Origin: Paracraurococcus lichenis
Lineage (GTDB): Bacteria > Pseudomonadota > Alphaproteobacteria > Acetobacterales > Acetobacteraceae
Reading direction: 5' to 3'
Length of the DNA: 40,182 nucleotides
NCBI RefSeq assembly: GCF_030657435.1
Contig: NZ_JAUTWS010000050.1
Location: 1-40,182, forward strand
How positions within the stretch are numbered: the stretch's first letter is position 1; every line of letters starts with the position of its first letter. Under the pieces are notes generated by a model. The model had not been told where the DNA came from. It saw nothing but the letters and a program-made list of their open reading frames with translations, and searched no databases. A program made the translations under genes and the position numbers. Of this stretch, positions 1 to 8,578 are shown piece after piece.

Positions 1-358
1 TGCAGATAAAGGCTTGCTGCCGGCGCAGCACATCGTCGACACCGGCTATCTCAGTGCCGAGCAGCGGGTGCAGGCGCAACACGACTTCGGCCTCGACCTG
101 GTTGGCCCAGCCCGGATCGACAGCAGCTGGCAGGCGAAAGCGGGCAAAGGCTTTGCAATGGATGCCTTCACCATCGACTGGGACGCCCAGCATGTCACCT
201 GTCCCATGGGTGTGCACAGCTCCAGCTGGTCGCCAGCGACTGATGGCGGGACGCCTGTGGTCAAGGTGAAGTTCTCCGCAACCGACTGCCAGGCCTGCCC
301 GCATCGGAGCGACTGCGTTGGTCCGACCGCGACGCGGCGGATCATGACCTTCAAGACG
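1..358 (+). pseudogene. IS1182-family transposase fragment (interrupted, 5' end outside window)
   Basis: The frame is open from the window edge and matches the central part of IS1182-type DDE transposases: a DTGYLSAEQ-like stretch, the LVGPARIDSSWQ region, and a cysteine cluster (CPMG...CQACPHRSDC) typical of that family. Similarity stops at about residue RRIMTF, exactly where the GTAATTGCTCA terminus of the IS66-type element begins. The remaining 3' part is not visible beyond that element. The fragment therefore lacks at least its C-terminus and is non-functional as seen. The upstream part lies outside the window, so the 5' end cannot be judged. Confidence 0.8.
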
Positions 359-369
359 GTAATTGCTCA
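359..369 (+). repeat. left terminal inverted repeat of IS66-type element
   Basis: GTAATTGCTCA, mirrored at 2546-2556. The sequence changes here from IS1182 transposase coding to unrelated sequence. Confidence 0.75.
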
Positions 370-409
370 CCTCTCTCCGGCGGCTCGAATGCATTAGGGC
401 GCCGGCTGC

Positions 410-1846
410 GTGGGGAGCCATGGCGAGATTTCGATTGCACGAGGGGCCGGAACATGGGTCAACCGGCCTGTGGCCCTGTCCGTCGACCCTGCCGTGCTGT
501 CGTCCTCGGAGAAGGACGACTTGATTGCAACGCTGTTGGCGCAGGTCGACGCGTTGGTGGCCCGAGTTGCCGCACTCGAGGCGGAGAATGCGGCCTTGCG
601 GGAGAAGCTGCAGGCACCGCCAAAGACGCCGACCAACTCTGGCACGCCGCCCTCGCAGGAGCGCAAGGCGAATGGCGACGGCAAGCCCAGCCCCAAGACC
701 AGGGTGCACGCCGGCGCGCATCGGCCGCTGCATCCCAATCCGACGCGTTGCGAAGCGATCCGGATGGAGCACTGCCCGCATTGCCGCGCCGGCCTAGGGG
801 AGGTGGAGCAGGTGGCAGTGCAGACCTACGATCGTGTCGAGATCCCCGAGATTGCCCCGGATGTGACGCGGGTGGTCCTGCACGGCGGTGTCTGCCCCTG
901 CTGCGCCGGGCGCTTCAAGGCGGCCGCGCCGGCCGGGTTGGAGCCGGGCTCGCCGTTCGGCCCCAACCTGCGCGCCTTCGTGCTCTACCTGCGCTTTGGC
1001 CAGGCCATGCCGTTCGAGCGCCTGGCGCGGCTGTTGCGTGACCTGTTCGGGCTGGAGATCAGCGAGGGGGCGCTGGCCAATATGCTGCAGGACAGCGCGC
1101 CAGCCTTCGCGGCGCAGACCGGCCTGATCAAGCAGCGGCTGTTGGCCAGCACGGTGCTGGCCTCCGACGAGACCAGCGTTCGGGTGGGCAAGAAGACCTT
1201 CTGGACCTGGGTGTTCCACCACGCCGACAGCGCCTGCTTCCTGATCCGCCCCTCACGCGGCAAGGCGGTGGTGCGCGAGTTCCTCGGCGAGGCGCGCCCG
1301 GCAGTCTGGATCTCCGACCGCCTCGGTGCCCAGAGAGGCTGGGCCAGCCGGGAGCATCAGGTCTGCCTTGCCCATCTGCTGCGCGACGTTCAGTACGCGA
1401 TCGACGCCGGCGATGCCGCCTTCGCCCCTGGCATGAAGCATCTGCTGCAACGCGCCGTGCGCATCGCGCATCGCCGCCCGCGGCTCGCCGATGCCACCCT
1501 GGCCGCCTACCATGGCCGGCTGCAACGCGCGCTGGATGAGCTGCTCAAGACCGTGCCGGGCAACAAGCCAGGGCTGAAACTCCAGCGCATCATCAAGCGC
1601 TTCCGGCAGAACCTGTTCGTCTTCCTCATGGACCGCGCGGTGTCTCCCACCAACAACGGCTCCGAACAGGCGCTGCGGCCCTGTGTGATCTTCCGCAAGG
1701 TCACCAACGGCTTCCGGTCGATCTGGGGTGCTGACCTCTACGCCGATGTCCGCTCTGTGCTCGAGACCGCTCGACGACGTGGTCTTGGCATTATCCAGGC
1801 TCTCCGCCTTACCCTCAAGGGAAAGCCCTTGCCGACGGCGGCATGA
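410..1846 (+). CDS. IS66-family transposase (TnpC)
   Basis: This is the DDE transposase of the surrounding element. The N-terminal part has a leucine-zipper-like segment (LIATLLAQVDALVARVAALE), followed by the PPKTPTNSGTPPSQ motif typical of IS66 transposases and a zinc-finger-like Cys cluster (HCPHC...CPCC). Catalytic acidic residues can be placed at D253 (SDETSVRV), D303 (ISDRLGAQ) and E419 (NNGSEQALRP), each in IS66-typical context. The length of 478 residues fits the family. The GTG at 410 gives the longest frame; a GTG at 470 is an equally plausible start because neither has a clear ribosome-binding site. The frame is intact, so the element may still be active. Confidence 0.9.
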   Translation: MGSHGEISIARGAGTWVNRPVALSVDPAVLSSSEKDDLIATLLAQVDALVARVAALEAENAALREKLQAPPKTPTNSGTPPSQERKANGDGKPSPKTRVHAGAHRPLHPNPTRCEAIRMEHCPHCRAGLGEVEQVAVQTYDRVEIPEIAPDVTRVVLHGGVCPCCAGRFKAAAPAGLEPGSPFGPNLRAFVLYLRFGQAMPFERLARLLRDLFGLEISEGALANMLQDSAPAFAAQTGLIKQRLLASTVLASDETSVRVGKKTFWTWVFHHADSACFLIRPSRGKAVVREFLGEARPAVWISDRLGAQRGWASREHQVCLAHLLRDVQYAIDAGDAAFAPGMKHLLQRAVRIAHRRPRLADATLAAYHGRLQRALDELLKTVPGNKPGLKLQRIIKRFRQNLFVFLMDRAVSPTNNGSEQALRPCVIFRKVTNGFRSIWGADLYADVRSVLETARRRGLGIIQALRLTLKGKPLPTAA

Positions 1847-1908
1847 CCCGGCTTGCCCGCCACTACCCCATCACGCACAGGATAGGCGCGTGATGGCAGG
1901 AGGCGCTG

Positions 1909-2490
1909 ATGGCCAAGACCGCCCAGTCGACGAGCGGTGTCAATCGGAAGGTGGTCAGCCTGAAGGTGACGCTGCGCGACACCAAACCACCCATTTGGCG
2001 CCGGCTCCTGGTTCCCGGTGCGACGACGCTCGGCGACTTGCATCGCGCCATCCAGGCCGCCATGGGATGGGATGACTGCCATCTCCACACGTTTGACATC
2101 GAGGGCCGGCAGTACGGCGACCGGCGCACCGTCGACGATGTCGCCGACGAGAACCGCGTCACCCTGAACGGCCTGACAACGTCAGGCGTCACCCGCTTCG
2201 CCTACACCTACGACTTCGGCGACAACTGGCAACATGCCATCGTCATCGAGAAGAGCCCGCCCGCTGTTGAGGCTCTGTCCCGTCCGGTCTGCACCGCCGG
2301 GAAGCGCAGAGGTCCGCCCGAGGATTGTGGCGGCCCCTGGGGCTATCGAGAGCTGCTCGACATCCTCGCCGATCCTGCTCATCCAGAGCACGCCGAACGC
2401 TTTGAGTGGCTGGGCGATGACTTTGATCCCGAGGACTTCAGCCCGGCCATCGCCGACGCAATCCTGGCAGCCCGCTTCGGTCACGCCTGA
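1909..2490 (+). CDS. plasmid pRiA4b ORF-3-like protein, IS66 passenger
   Basis: This 193-residue protein matches the pRiA4b ORF-3 family (PF07929): the PPIWRRLLVPGATTLGDLH motif near residue 25, a W-D-D-C-H-LH-F block, and the YDFGDNWQH motif around residue 100. The C-terminal half has the CGGPWGY and WLGDDFDPEDF blocks. Its biochemical role is not established. An AGGAGG ribosome-binding site precedes the ATG by about 6 bases. It lies 62 bp after the transposase and inside the terminal repeats, so it travels with the element. It may be co-transcribed with the transposase. Confidence 0.85.
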   Translation: MAKTAQSTSGVNRKVVSLKVTLRDTKPPIWRRLLVPGATTLGDLHRAIQAAMGWDDCHLHTFDIEGRQYGDRRTVDDVADENRVTLNGLTTSGVTRFAYTYDFGDNWQHAIVIEKSPPAVEALSRPVCTAGKRRGPPEDCGGPWGYRELLDILADPAHPEHAERFEWLGDDFDPEDFSPAIADAILAARFGHA

Positions 2491-2556
2491 TCACCGCGCC
2501 AGCCCAACGCACATCCTTCTGGTTAGCCTACGGACATCAAGGGCCTGAGCAATTAC

Positions 2557-2773
2557 GAGGCAAGTGACCCACTAGTTCTGGACGTGCTGAACCAAAGGCG
2601 TGAACTGCCAAGGCAAGCTACCGGCACTCACAAATCAAGACCGGACCGGCTTTGCTGTGCCTTGGCGCACATCGCCGCGGTCTAGCGGTCGTCTGGCAGA
2701 CCTATTCTGTTGAGCGCTCCATTGTTCGGGTCCTAGCGTCCCGACTTGCCAACGCAACGTCAAGGAGGCGTCC
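2557..2773. other. intergenic segment upstream of exported cytochrome gene
   Basis: No gene is recognised here. It begins at the outer edge of the IS66 terminus and ends with the strong Shine-Dalgarno AAGGAGG (2762-2768), five bases before the GTG start at 2774. No sequence matching the interrupted IS1182 copy is visible. Confidence 0.5.
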
Positions 2774-5008
2774 GTGGCAATTTCAGGCAAACACATTGCG
2801 ATTGCGGCCACCGCTGCGGCGGTGGCCGGGCTCGGCGTCGCGGCAGCTTGGCCGCCTCTCGGCTTGGCGCAGCCAAGCGAGGGAGAGGTTCGCGTCACCG
2901 GAATTCTGGCCTTGGCATCCCCGAACACCCAGGATGGGGACGTGCCCCTCCCGGACAGGCAGGTAACCCTCCGCCTCGGTGGACAGGATCTGGGAAGCGA
3001 TACCACCCGGCTGGACGGCCGCTTCCACCTGGTGGCGCCGAGACCCGGTGCCTACCAGATCTGCTGGACGGTCGGGGCGTCCAAAGGGTGCGGCGAGCGG
3101 TTCAACGCGCTGCCCCCGGCGATTTCCGCGAGGATCGTTCGCGTCCGGTTGGAGCGGCCATTCGTCCACGGGAAGGTCCTCAACGAGGACAGTCGCCCCT
3201 GCTGGCTCGCCGACGACTTCTTCGGCATTGACGCGTCGACCGTGGTGGAGGGGGGAGGCGCGAGGACACGGCCGAACACCCAGGGCCATTATGTCCTCGT
3301 CGGGCCAGCCCCCGGCACCTTCGCCGTGACCGCACGCTGCGAAGGCGCGGTCGTCGCCCGCCGCGTCACCCTCGGGACGGGGCCGACCGTGCAGGACATC
3401 CCACTGGGCGGGCGGTCCCCCCGGTTCGCTGGCCTGGCCGCGCGGGTCTCGGGCCGTGGCGTCGTCCGCGCTGACCCGGGCGCGACACTCGATCTCGCCG
3501 CGACCTTGGGGCCGTCGTCCGCGTCGTCGGCACCCATCCTGTGGCGCCTGCCAGGGCCGGAGAACGGGACGCTGTCCGGCGGCAACGGCCCGACGCAGAC
3601 CTGGACGCTGCCAGCCGCCCGCGGCCTGCGCACCGCGTACGCCCTGGCGCGGGACGGCCAGGGCAACTTCGGCTACAAGCGGTTCGAGATCCGCGTTGGT
3701 CCGGCCGAGGTCACTCTCTCCGGACGGGTCGTCGAGGAGGAGTCCGGGACCCCCATTCCCGGTGCGGCGGTGACGCTCGGGTCCGGCGGGGCGGCGCGGT
3801 CCGACGCGAACGGGTGGTTCTCCTTCACCACCGCCGAACGGTCCGACGACCGCTACGTCGTCAACATCACCCATCCGGGCCACGCCCTGCTGTCACGCAT
3901 CGCGGCCGGGTCCGCCGTCGGCGCCACCTACGAGATGATCCGTGCCCAGGTCAGCCGGTCTCCCGCCGACCAACCCATCGCGGTCACCGACCGCGAGAGT
4001 GCCGGGCCCTGCGGCCCCGCCGGGGCGGACAACCGTCCGCCGCCGCGTCTGTCGTCACCGAAGGTGCTCCGCGACGATCCGCCGACCCCCGAGCAGGCGC
4101 GCGCCGACGCCATCCTGGTGCGCCGCCTGCTGGAGCCCAGGCCATGCGACCGGCGCGGCGCGGAGATCCGCCTCCCCGCCAACGCGCTCCTCGACCAGGC
4201 AGGCAACCCGGCGCGCGGAACGGTACGGACGGCGCTGACTACGTTTAACCCGGAGCGCCGCGCCATCCCGGGCGACTACCGCGCGACGGACACAGCGGGC
4301 AGGCCGACCGAACTCGAGAGCTTCGGCGCCATCCACGTCGACCTGCTCGACGACGCCACGGGGCAGCCGCTCCGGATCCGGCCCGGCGCCGTCGCCGACG
4401 TGCGGATCCCCGTGCCGCCGTCGAAGACCACGCCTCCCGCAAGCATCCCCATGTGGTCCTACGACGAGGCGACCGGCTTTTGGAAGGAGGAAGGGACCGC
4501 GAGGCTCCAGACCACGTCGCAGGGTTCCTTCTACGCCGGGCAGACCTCGCACTTCTCGTCGCTCAACATGGACGTCGCGGGTAACGACCCGGCGCACGCC
4601 ACCTGTGTTCGCTTCGAACTCGACCCGCGCCTCAACGCCTGGAGCGACTTGGTCGTCAGGGCCTACGTGTCCTACGGCGGCAGCAGCGTCCAGGTGAAGG
4701 AGACGCCGATCGACAGCGCCCGCTACCACGCGATCTACCGCATTCCCTTTGCGACCGGTACGCCCAACACCCTTCGCCTCGAACTGCGCGGGAAGGCGGA
4801 CGGCCACGAGGTGATCCTGCTGAGCAATGTCATCGACACCGACGCCCGGCCGAAGATGACCGGCATGAATCTGTGGCCCCCCCTACCCTTACGACGAGTG
4901 CGGCGCGGCGGTCACGCTGACCCCACCCGAGGGCGCGGTGCCCAACTGGGGCGATCTCGACGCCGCCGCTCGGCCGGTGTTCCTCACCGGGCCGAGCGGC
5001 GCCTTTAA
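2774..5008 (+). CDS. exported Ig-like/carboxypeptidase-regulatory-domain protein, N-terminal part of a frameshifted gene
   Basis: The protein starts at a GTG with an ideal AAGGAGG site and has an N-terminal signal or anchor segment (about residues 8-32, alanine/glycine-rich, ending near GLAQ). Two carboxypeptidase-regulatory-like beta-sandwich repeats are visible, near residues 40-95 and 315-385 (LSGRVVEEESGTPIPGAAVTL). A later module (RLPANALLDQAGNPARGTV ... SIPMWSYDEATGFWKEEG) resembles the domain seen in FAM171/CILP-like and bacterial surface proteins. The last 44 or so residues, after position 4883, are basic and arginine-rich, unlike the rest, because the frame is lost at a run of seven C (4877-4883). 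Removing one C joins it to the frame ending at 6050, giving about 1091 residues with two haem c motifs. The annotated end at 5008 is therefore probably an artefact of a frameshift, either a real mutation or a sequencing error. Confidence 0.75.
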   Translation: MAISGKHIAIAATAAAVAGLGVAAAWPPLGLAQPSEGEVRVTGILALASPNTQDGDVPLPDRQVTLRLGGQDLGSDTTRLDGRFHLVAPRPGAYQICWTVGASKGCGERFNALPPAISARIVRVRLERPFVHGKVLNEDSRPCWLADDFFGIDASTVVEGGGARTRPNTQGHYVLVGPAPGTFAVTARCEGAVVARRVTLGTGPTVQDIPLGGRSPRFAGLAARVSGRGVVRADPGATLDLAATLGPSSASSAPILWRLPGPENGTLSGGNGPTQTWTLPAARGLRTAYALARDGQGNFGYKRFEIRVGPAEVTLSGRVVEEESGTPIPGAAVTLGSGGAARSDANGWFSFTTAERSDDRYVVNITHPGHALLSRIAAGSAVGATYEMIRAQVSRSPADQPIAVTDRESAGPCGPAGADNRPPPRLSSPKVLRDDPPTPEQARADAILVRRLLEPRPCDRRGAEIRLPANALLDQAGNPARGTVRTALTTFNPERRAIPGDYRATDTAGRPTELESFGAIHVDLLDDATGQPLRIRPGAVADVRIPVPPSKTTPPASIPMWSYDEATGFWKEEGTARLQTTSQGSFYAGQTSHFSSLNMDVAGNDPAHATCVRFELDPRLNAWSDLVVRAYVSYGGSSVQVKETPIDSARYHAIYRIPFATGTPNTLRLELRGKADGHEVILLSNVIDTDARPKMTGMNLWPPLPLRRVRRGGHADPTRGRGAQLGRSRRRRSAGVPHRAERRL

Positions 5009-6050
5009 CCCGACCCCGCCGCCGCCCCCGGCCACCCACGGGTCGCTCTACTACGCCGCCGTGGATCCCGGCGGCACGAAAAAGACGCTCGGCAACTGGT
5101 GGCAGGCCAACGGCTTCGATCCCGCGACCGGCGGCGCCAACGGCAACCCGAGCTTCGTCAGCCAGGCCTACCTCAACCACAACGACCTCGGCTTCGGCCG
5201 GAACATGAACTGCCTGAAGAACGGGTCGAACCTTGCATGCTACGTCACCAACTACGGGCTGCCCGACAACAACCTGAACAATGCCGACCTGGCCGTCGCG
5301 GCGGCGGAGCAGGACCGCAGGGCAACGGTCGCCATGGAGTTCGACAGCGCCGGGACGGTGGCGCCGGGCGTGGACGAGCGCGTGCAGTTCTACGTCTACG
5401 CCGGCGGCGTCGCGGCGTCGCCGAGGCTCGAATTCGCCGACCTCGACGGGTTCGGCCCGAAGCCGGTGCCCTATCTCTGCATGGTGTGCCACGGCGGCAA
5501 GCCGATGCTCTCGTCCTCGGGCAAGGCCAACCAGTCCCGCTTCCGGGAGTTCGACCTCCCATCCTTCCGCTACTCAGGCGGCCGGCAGTGGGACTACAAC
5601 CAGAGCCCGCCTGTGCTGAACACCACGGAGTTCGCCAACTTCGCCAAACTGAATAAGTTGGTCCGCGACATCCATCCAACGTTTCCGATCGGCGACCTGA
5701 TCGATCGCTGGTACGCCACGGTAGGCAGCAACGTGCCCGCCGAGCCGACGCCTCCCCCTGGTTGGAGCACGTCGCCAGACGGGTACCACATCGTTTACGG
5801 GCAGTCGTGCCGGACCTGCCACATCGCCCGCGACGAGGGGGCCGGCTCCTCCGCGCCCTTCGTTTTCGGATCGCTCAGCGGCGGCTTCCCCTTCACCAGC
5901 ACATCCTACGCCGTCTGCGGCAGTGGCCCTCAGAAGCGACGCATTATGCCGAATGCCGTGGTCACCTACTCCAACTTCTGGAAAGACACTCCGCGCGTCA
6001 CCGCATACGAGCAGCTCGTCGGGGTTCCCCTTGGGACCTGCAAGGATTGA
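4938..6050 (+). CDS. c-type cytochrome domain (two CxxCH), C-terminal part of the frameshifted gene
   Basis: This frame continues the upstream protein in phase once one C of the 4877-4883 run is removed. The junction then reads PPYPYDECGAAVTLTPPEG and runs on into NWGDLD. It contains two haem-attachment motifs, CMVCH (5478-5492) and CRTCH (5808-5822), so the mature protein would bind two haem c groups in the periplasm or at the surface. The sequence between them (FREFDLPSFRYSGGRQWDYN) looks like a folded redox domain of unknown substrate. The GTG at 4938 is only the first start codon in this frame and has no convincing ribosome-binding site. Independent translation is therefore unlikely unless the upstream ribosome slips on the C-run. 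The function is unknown; an electron-transfer or oxidative surface enzyme is possible. Confidence 0.7.
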   Translation: MPNWGDLDAAARPVFLTGPSGAFNPTPPPPPATHGSLYYAAVDPGGTKKTLGNWWQANGFDPATGGANGNPSFVSQAYLNHNDLGFGRNMNCLKNGSNLACYVTNYGLPDNNLNNADLAVAAAEQDRRATVAMEFDSAGTVAPGVDERVQFYVYAGGVAASPRLEFADLDGFGPKPVPYLCMVCHGGKPMLSSSGKANQSRFREFDLPSFRYSGGRQWDYNQSPPVLNTTEFANFAKLNKLVRDIHPTFPIGDLIDRWYATVGSNVPAEPTPPPGWSTSPDGYHIVYGQSCRTCHIARDEGAGSSAPFVFGSLSGGFPFTSTSYAVCGSGPQKRRIMPNAVVTYSNFWKDTPRVTAYEQLVGVPLGTCKD

Positions 6051-6056
6051 AAGAAC

Positions 6057-6082
6057 CCGCCCGGGCCTTCCGGCCCGGGCGG
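6057..6082 (+). terminator. GC-rich hairpin after cytochrome gene
   Basis: Perfect 11-bp stem CCGCCCGGGCC / GGCCCGGGCGG with loop TTCC, starting 6 bases after the TGA at 6050. No T-run follows, so it may be a hairpin that stabilises the mRNA end rather than a classic intrinsic terminator. Confidence 0.6.
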
Positions 6083-6410
6083 CACCTGGCGGGCGGCGGA
6101 CCCGACGTCGTCCCGCCGGCAACGGCGCCTTCCCTGGCGCCGAGGGTCACCGGTTCAAGCGCCGGATGCCGCCACGGCAGGATGGGGCCGGTTGATGTCG
6201 GCGTTCCTCAAAGCGTAGAAGCTCCGCTTACGAACGCCGCTGATTCATAAATCGTAGAAACAGAGTATCCATTCGGCCAAGGCCGCGGGTGCTGAGGTCG
6301 GGGGACGGGCGGCGTTGGTCGCTACCGATTGGGGCTGAGCTCCTCGGGCGCGCCGATTCTGGGAGGGCGGCGGTCAGCTTGCTGGTTTTCGCCGGGTGGC
6401 TGGCTTGCGT
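6083..6410. other. non-coding segment between cytochrome gene and IS6 element
   Basis: No gene is recognised. The middle part (about 6235-6275) is AT-richer than its surroundings and contains CGTAGAA twice. The right border is the IS6-type terminus at 6411. Confidence 0.4.
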
Positions 6411-7389
6411 GGTTCTGTCAGGCTCCGCGCCAATCGGCCCGTTTGGCCGGCCGGGGTCGGGCTGGTAGGCTCCGGCTCTGGGCTCGATGGGGTGGATGGA
6501 CGGGAATGGACTGTGTGGCCTGCAGTTCGTCCGAGGTGACCGAGCGGCCGGAGCGCACCGCCCAGGGCTACCGCCGGTTCCGCTGCCGGACCTGCAGCAA
6601 GCAGTACAATGAGCGCTCCGGGACCGTGCTGAACCACACTCAGTACCCGTCGGACGTCATCGCCCTGGTGGTGCTGTGGCGGCTGCGCTACCGCCTGACC
6701 CTGCGCGACCTGGCCGAGATGTTCCTCATCCGCGGCATCGTCTTCAGCTACGAAGCCGTCCGCGATTGGGAGGCGAAGCTCGCGCCACTCCTCGCCGACG
6801 AACTTCGGCAGCGCCGGCGCGGTAAGGGCGGTGCCCGCGGCCGTCGTTGGCACGTGGACGAGACCTATTTGAAGGTTGGCGGGCGCTGGGCCTATCTGTA
6901 TCGGGCCATCGACCGCGACGGCAATCTGGTCGACACCATGCTCAGCGAGCACCGCGACATGACGGCGGCTCAGGCCTTCTTTCGTTCGGCCAAGTCGGTC
7001 ACAGGCGTGGTGCCTGATCAGGTCACCACCGACGGGCATGGCTCCTACCCACGGGAAATCCGCAGCACGCTCGGCCGCGATGTCGAGCACCGGACCAGCG
7101 CCTACAAGAACAACAGACTGGAGCAGGACCACCGGGGCGTTAAAGGGCGCACGCGATGTATGCGGGGGTTCAAGAGCTTCACGTCAGCGGAGCTGTTCTG
7201 TCGAAGCTACGATGAGCTCCGCAACTTTCTCCGCCCCTGCACGCGCCACAACCAATACGTCTCTGCCCGCCGTCGTCGCCTACTTCACCTCCGTCGCGCC
7301 ACCAGTGTGCTCGCCATTCTCGAGGCGGCGTAAGCTGACCTTGGCTTTCGCCTCATGTCGTCGTGTCTGGCACGAGTTCTGACAGAACC
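6411..7389 (+). mobile_element. IS6-family insertion sequence
   Basis: The termini are GGTTCTGTCA at 6411-6420 and its exact complement TGACAGAACC at 7380-7389. They enclose one IS6-type transposase of 275 residues, giving an element of 979 bp. The outer octamers GCTTGCGT (6403-6410) and GCTCGCGG (7390-7397) agree at 6 of 8 positions, either a decayed target duplication or chance. On the right the element directly abuts the truncated end of an IS3-type element, indicating insertion into it or IS6-mediated deletion or cointegration. Confidence 0.75.
6506..7333 (+). CDS. IS6-family transposase with N-terminal zinc ribbon
   Basis: The protein begins with a zinc ribbon (MDCVACSS ... CRTCSKQYNERSGT) found in one branch of IS6 transposases. 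The DDE triad is visible: D118 (WHVDETYLKV), D176 (TTDGHGSY) and E206 (RLEQDHRGVKGR). The ATG at 6506 is chosen because homology begins there; the 59 codons open upstream show no family resemblance and include the left end of the element. The length of 275 residues is usual for the zinc-ribbon subgroup. IS6 elements move by replicative cointegrate formation, which fits the deletions seen around this copy. All key residues are present. Confidence 0.9.
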   Translation: MDCVACSSSEVTERPERTAQGYRRFRCRTCSKQYNERSGTVLNHTQYPSDVIALVVLWRLRYRLTLRDLAEMFLIRGIVFSYEAVRDWEAKLAPLLADELRQRRRGKGGARGRRWHVDETYLKVGGRWAYLYRAIDRDGNLVDTMLSEHRDMTAAQAFFRSAKSVTGVVPDQVTTDGHGSYPREIRSTLGRDVEHRTSAYKNNRLEQDHRGVKGRTRCMRGFKSFTSAELFCRSYDELRNFLRPCTRHNQYVSARRRRLLHLRRATSVLAILEAA

Positions 7390-8578
7390 GCTCGCGGAGC
7401 TGCGCGTGGCTGCGGGTGGCTGCGCTCCTCTCATCGCCGCCGCTGCGCGCCGTGGCCGCGGGGCCGCCAGGTCGGAGCGGGAAAGCAGGCTCGCCAGTCG
7501 AACTGGAAAGCAGGGTTTGGCTGGCGACTGCGACGACGCTGTCGCGCTCGGGATTGAGGGTGACGGCGCCGATCGGCGTCCAGTTGCGGGTCGGCCCGCT
7601 CCAGCGCCGTGGATTGGCCTCGCGTGCCTGCTGGTACAAGGCGTGACGGGCGGCCAGGATGGGGCGGTCTCCGCCGGCGTGGCGCTCGGCCGGGGTGACG
7701 TAGCGGATGCCGCTATGGCGGTGTTCGTGGTTGTACCAGCCCACGAAGGCTGCCGCCCACTGCCGCGCCTCGGCGAGATCGGCAAAGCCCGCGGCGGGGA
7801 AGTCGGGGCGATACTTGGCGGTGCGGAACAGCGCCTCGGCGTAGGCATTATCGTCGCTGACCCGCGGCCTGGAATGCGACGGCGCAATGCCGAGCCAGTA
7901 CAGCATGGCCAGCACGGTCGTGCCCTTCACGCTCGGGCCGTTGTCGCCGTGCAGCACCGGACGGCGGGCGCGGGCATGGATGCCCTCGGCCAGCGCGGTG
8001 CGCCGGACCAGATGGGCGGCATGCTCGGCCTGGTCGGCGTCGTGCACCTCGAAGCCGACGATCTTGCGGCTCCAGAGGTCGAGGATGAGGTACAGGTAGA
8101 ACCAGCGGCCTTGCACGCGGGCCGGCAGGAACGTCACATCCCAACACCACACCTGCCCCGGGGCGGTTGCCACATGCGTACTGGGCGGCCCTGCGCTCCG
8201 CGGTGGGCGGGCCCGACCGCGGCGGCGCATCTGGCCGTGGTCGCGCAGCACGCGGTGGAAGCTCGCCTCGCTGGCGATGTAGACGCCCTCGTCGGCCAGC
8301 GCCGGGACGATGCGGGCCGGCGGCGTGCTGGCGAAGCGCGGCTGGTTGGCGAGCTCGATGATGTGCGCCCGCTTGGCCTCGCTGAGCGCGTGTGCCGGTT
8401 GCGGCCGGACGGCCTCGGGCCGGCCGTCCGCCCGGACCTGGCCATCGTCCTCGCGCCAGCGCTGGAAGGTCCGTACGTCGATGCCGGCCAGGCTGCAGGC
8501 CGGGGCAAGCCGAGCGCCGGCAGCGCAGGCCTCGGTGATCTCGGCCATCAGGGTCTGGCGGTCTTCCAGGCGGGTCAT
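7280..8578 (-). CDS. IS3-family transposase OrfB, C-terminus fused to IS6 antisense sequence
   Basis: This is the integrase-core (rve) transposase. Catalytic residues are D147 (WDVTFLPARVQG), D212 (HGDNGPSVKG) and E248 (NAYAEALFRTAKY), followed by the YNHEHRHSGIRY and TPAERHAGG blocks. An N-terminal HTH_21-like region precedes them. The start ATG overlaps the stop of orfA as ATGA, suggesting translational coupling. Family similarity ends around residue 350 (GAVTLNPERD). From about residue 397 the frame reads antisense through the end of the IS6 element and stops only at 7280, so the native stop was probably lost when IS6 arrived. The DDE core is intact, but the element's right end is missing. 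Confidence 0.85.
   Translation of the reverse strand: MTRLEDRQTLMAEITEACAAGARLAPACSLAGIDVRTFQRWREDDGQVRADGRPEAVRPQPAHALSEAKRAHIIELANQPRFASTPPARIVPALADEGVYIASEASFHRVLRDHGQMRRRGRARPPRSAGPPSTHVATAPGQVWCWDVTFLPARVQGRWFYLYLILDLWSRKIVGFEVHDADQAEHAAHLVRRTALAEGIHARARRPVLHGDNGPSVKGTTVLAMLYWLGIAPSHSRPRVSDDNAYAEALFRTAKYRPDFPAAGFADLAEARQWAAAFVGWYNHEHRHSGIRYVTPAERHAGGDRPILAARHALYQQAREANPRRWSGPTRNWTPIGAVTLNPERDSVVAVASQTLLSSSTGEPAFPLRPGGPAATARSGGDERSAATRSHAQLRERFCQNSCQTRRHEAKAKVSLRRLENGEHTGGATEVK

Larger units (their letters stand above)
359..2556 (+). mobile_element. IS66-family insertion sequence carrying a passenger gene
   Basis: Both ends carry the identical 11-bp inverted terminus GTAATTGCTCA (359-369, and its complement at 2546-2556). 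The GTAA start is usual for IS66-family ends. The element of about 2.2 kb holds one IS66 transposase and a downstream gene for a pRiA4b ORF-3-like protein. No tnpA/tnpB accessory genes are present, as in the ISBst12-type subgroup. The flanking octamers (TCAAGACG left, GAGGCAAG right) do not match, so there is no target duplication. This suggests that a deletion or recombination followed insertion into the IS1182 copy. Confidence 0.8.

Noticed and set aside
351..2564. 8-bp target duplication around the IS66 element
   Set aside because: TCAAGACG and GAGGCAAG do not match, and the interrupted IS1182 sequence does not resume on the right side.
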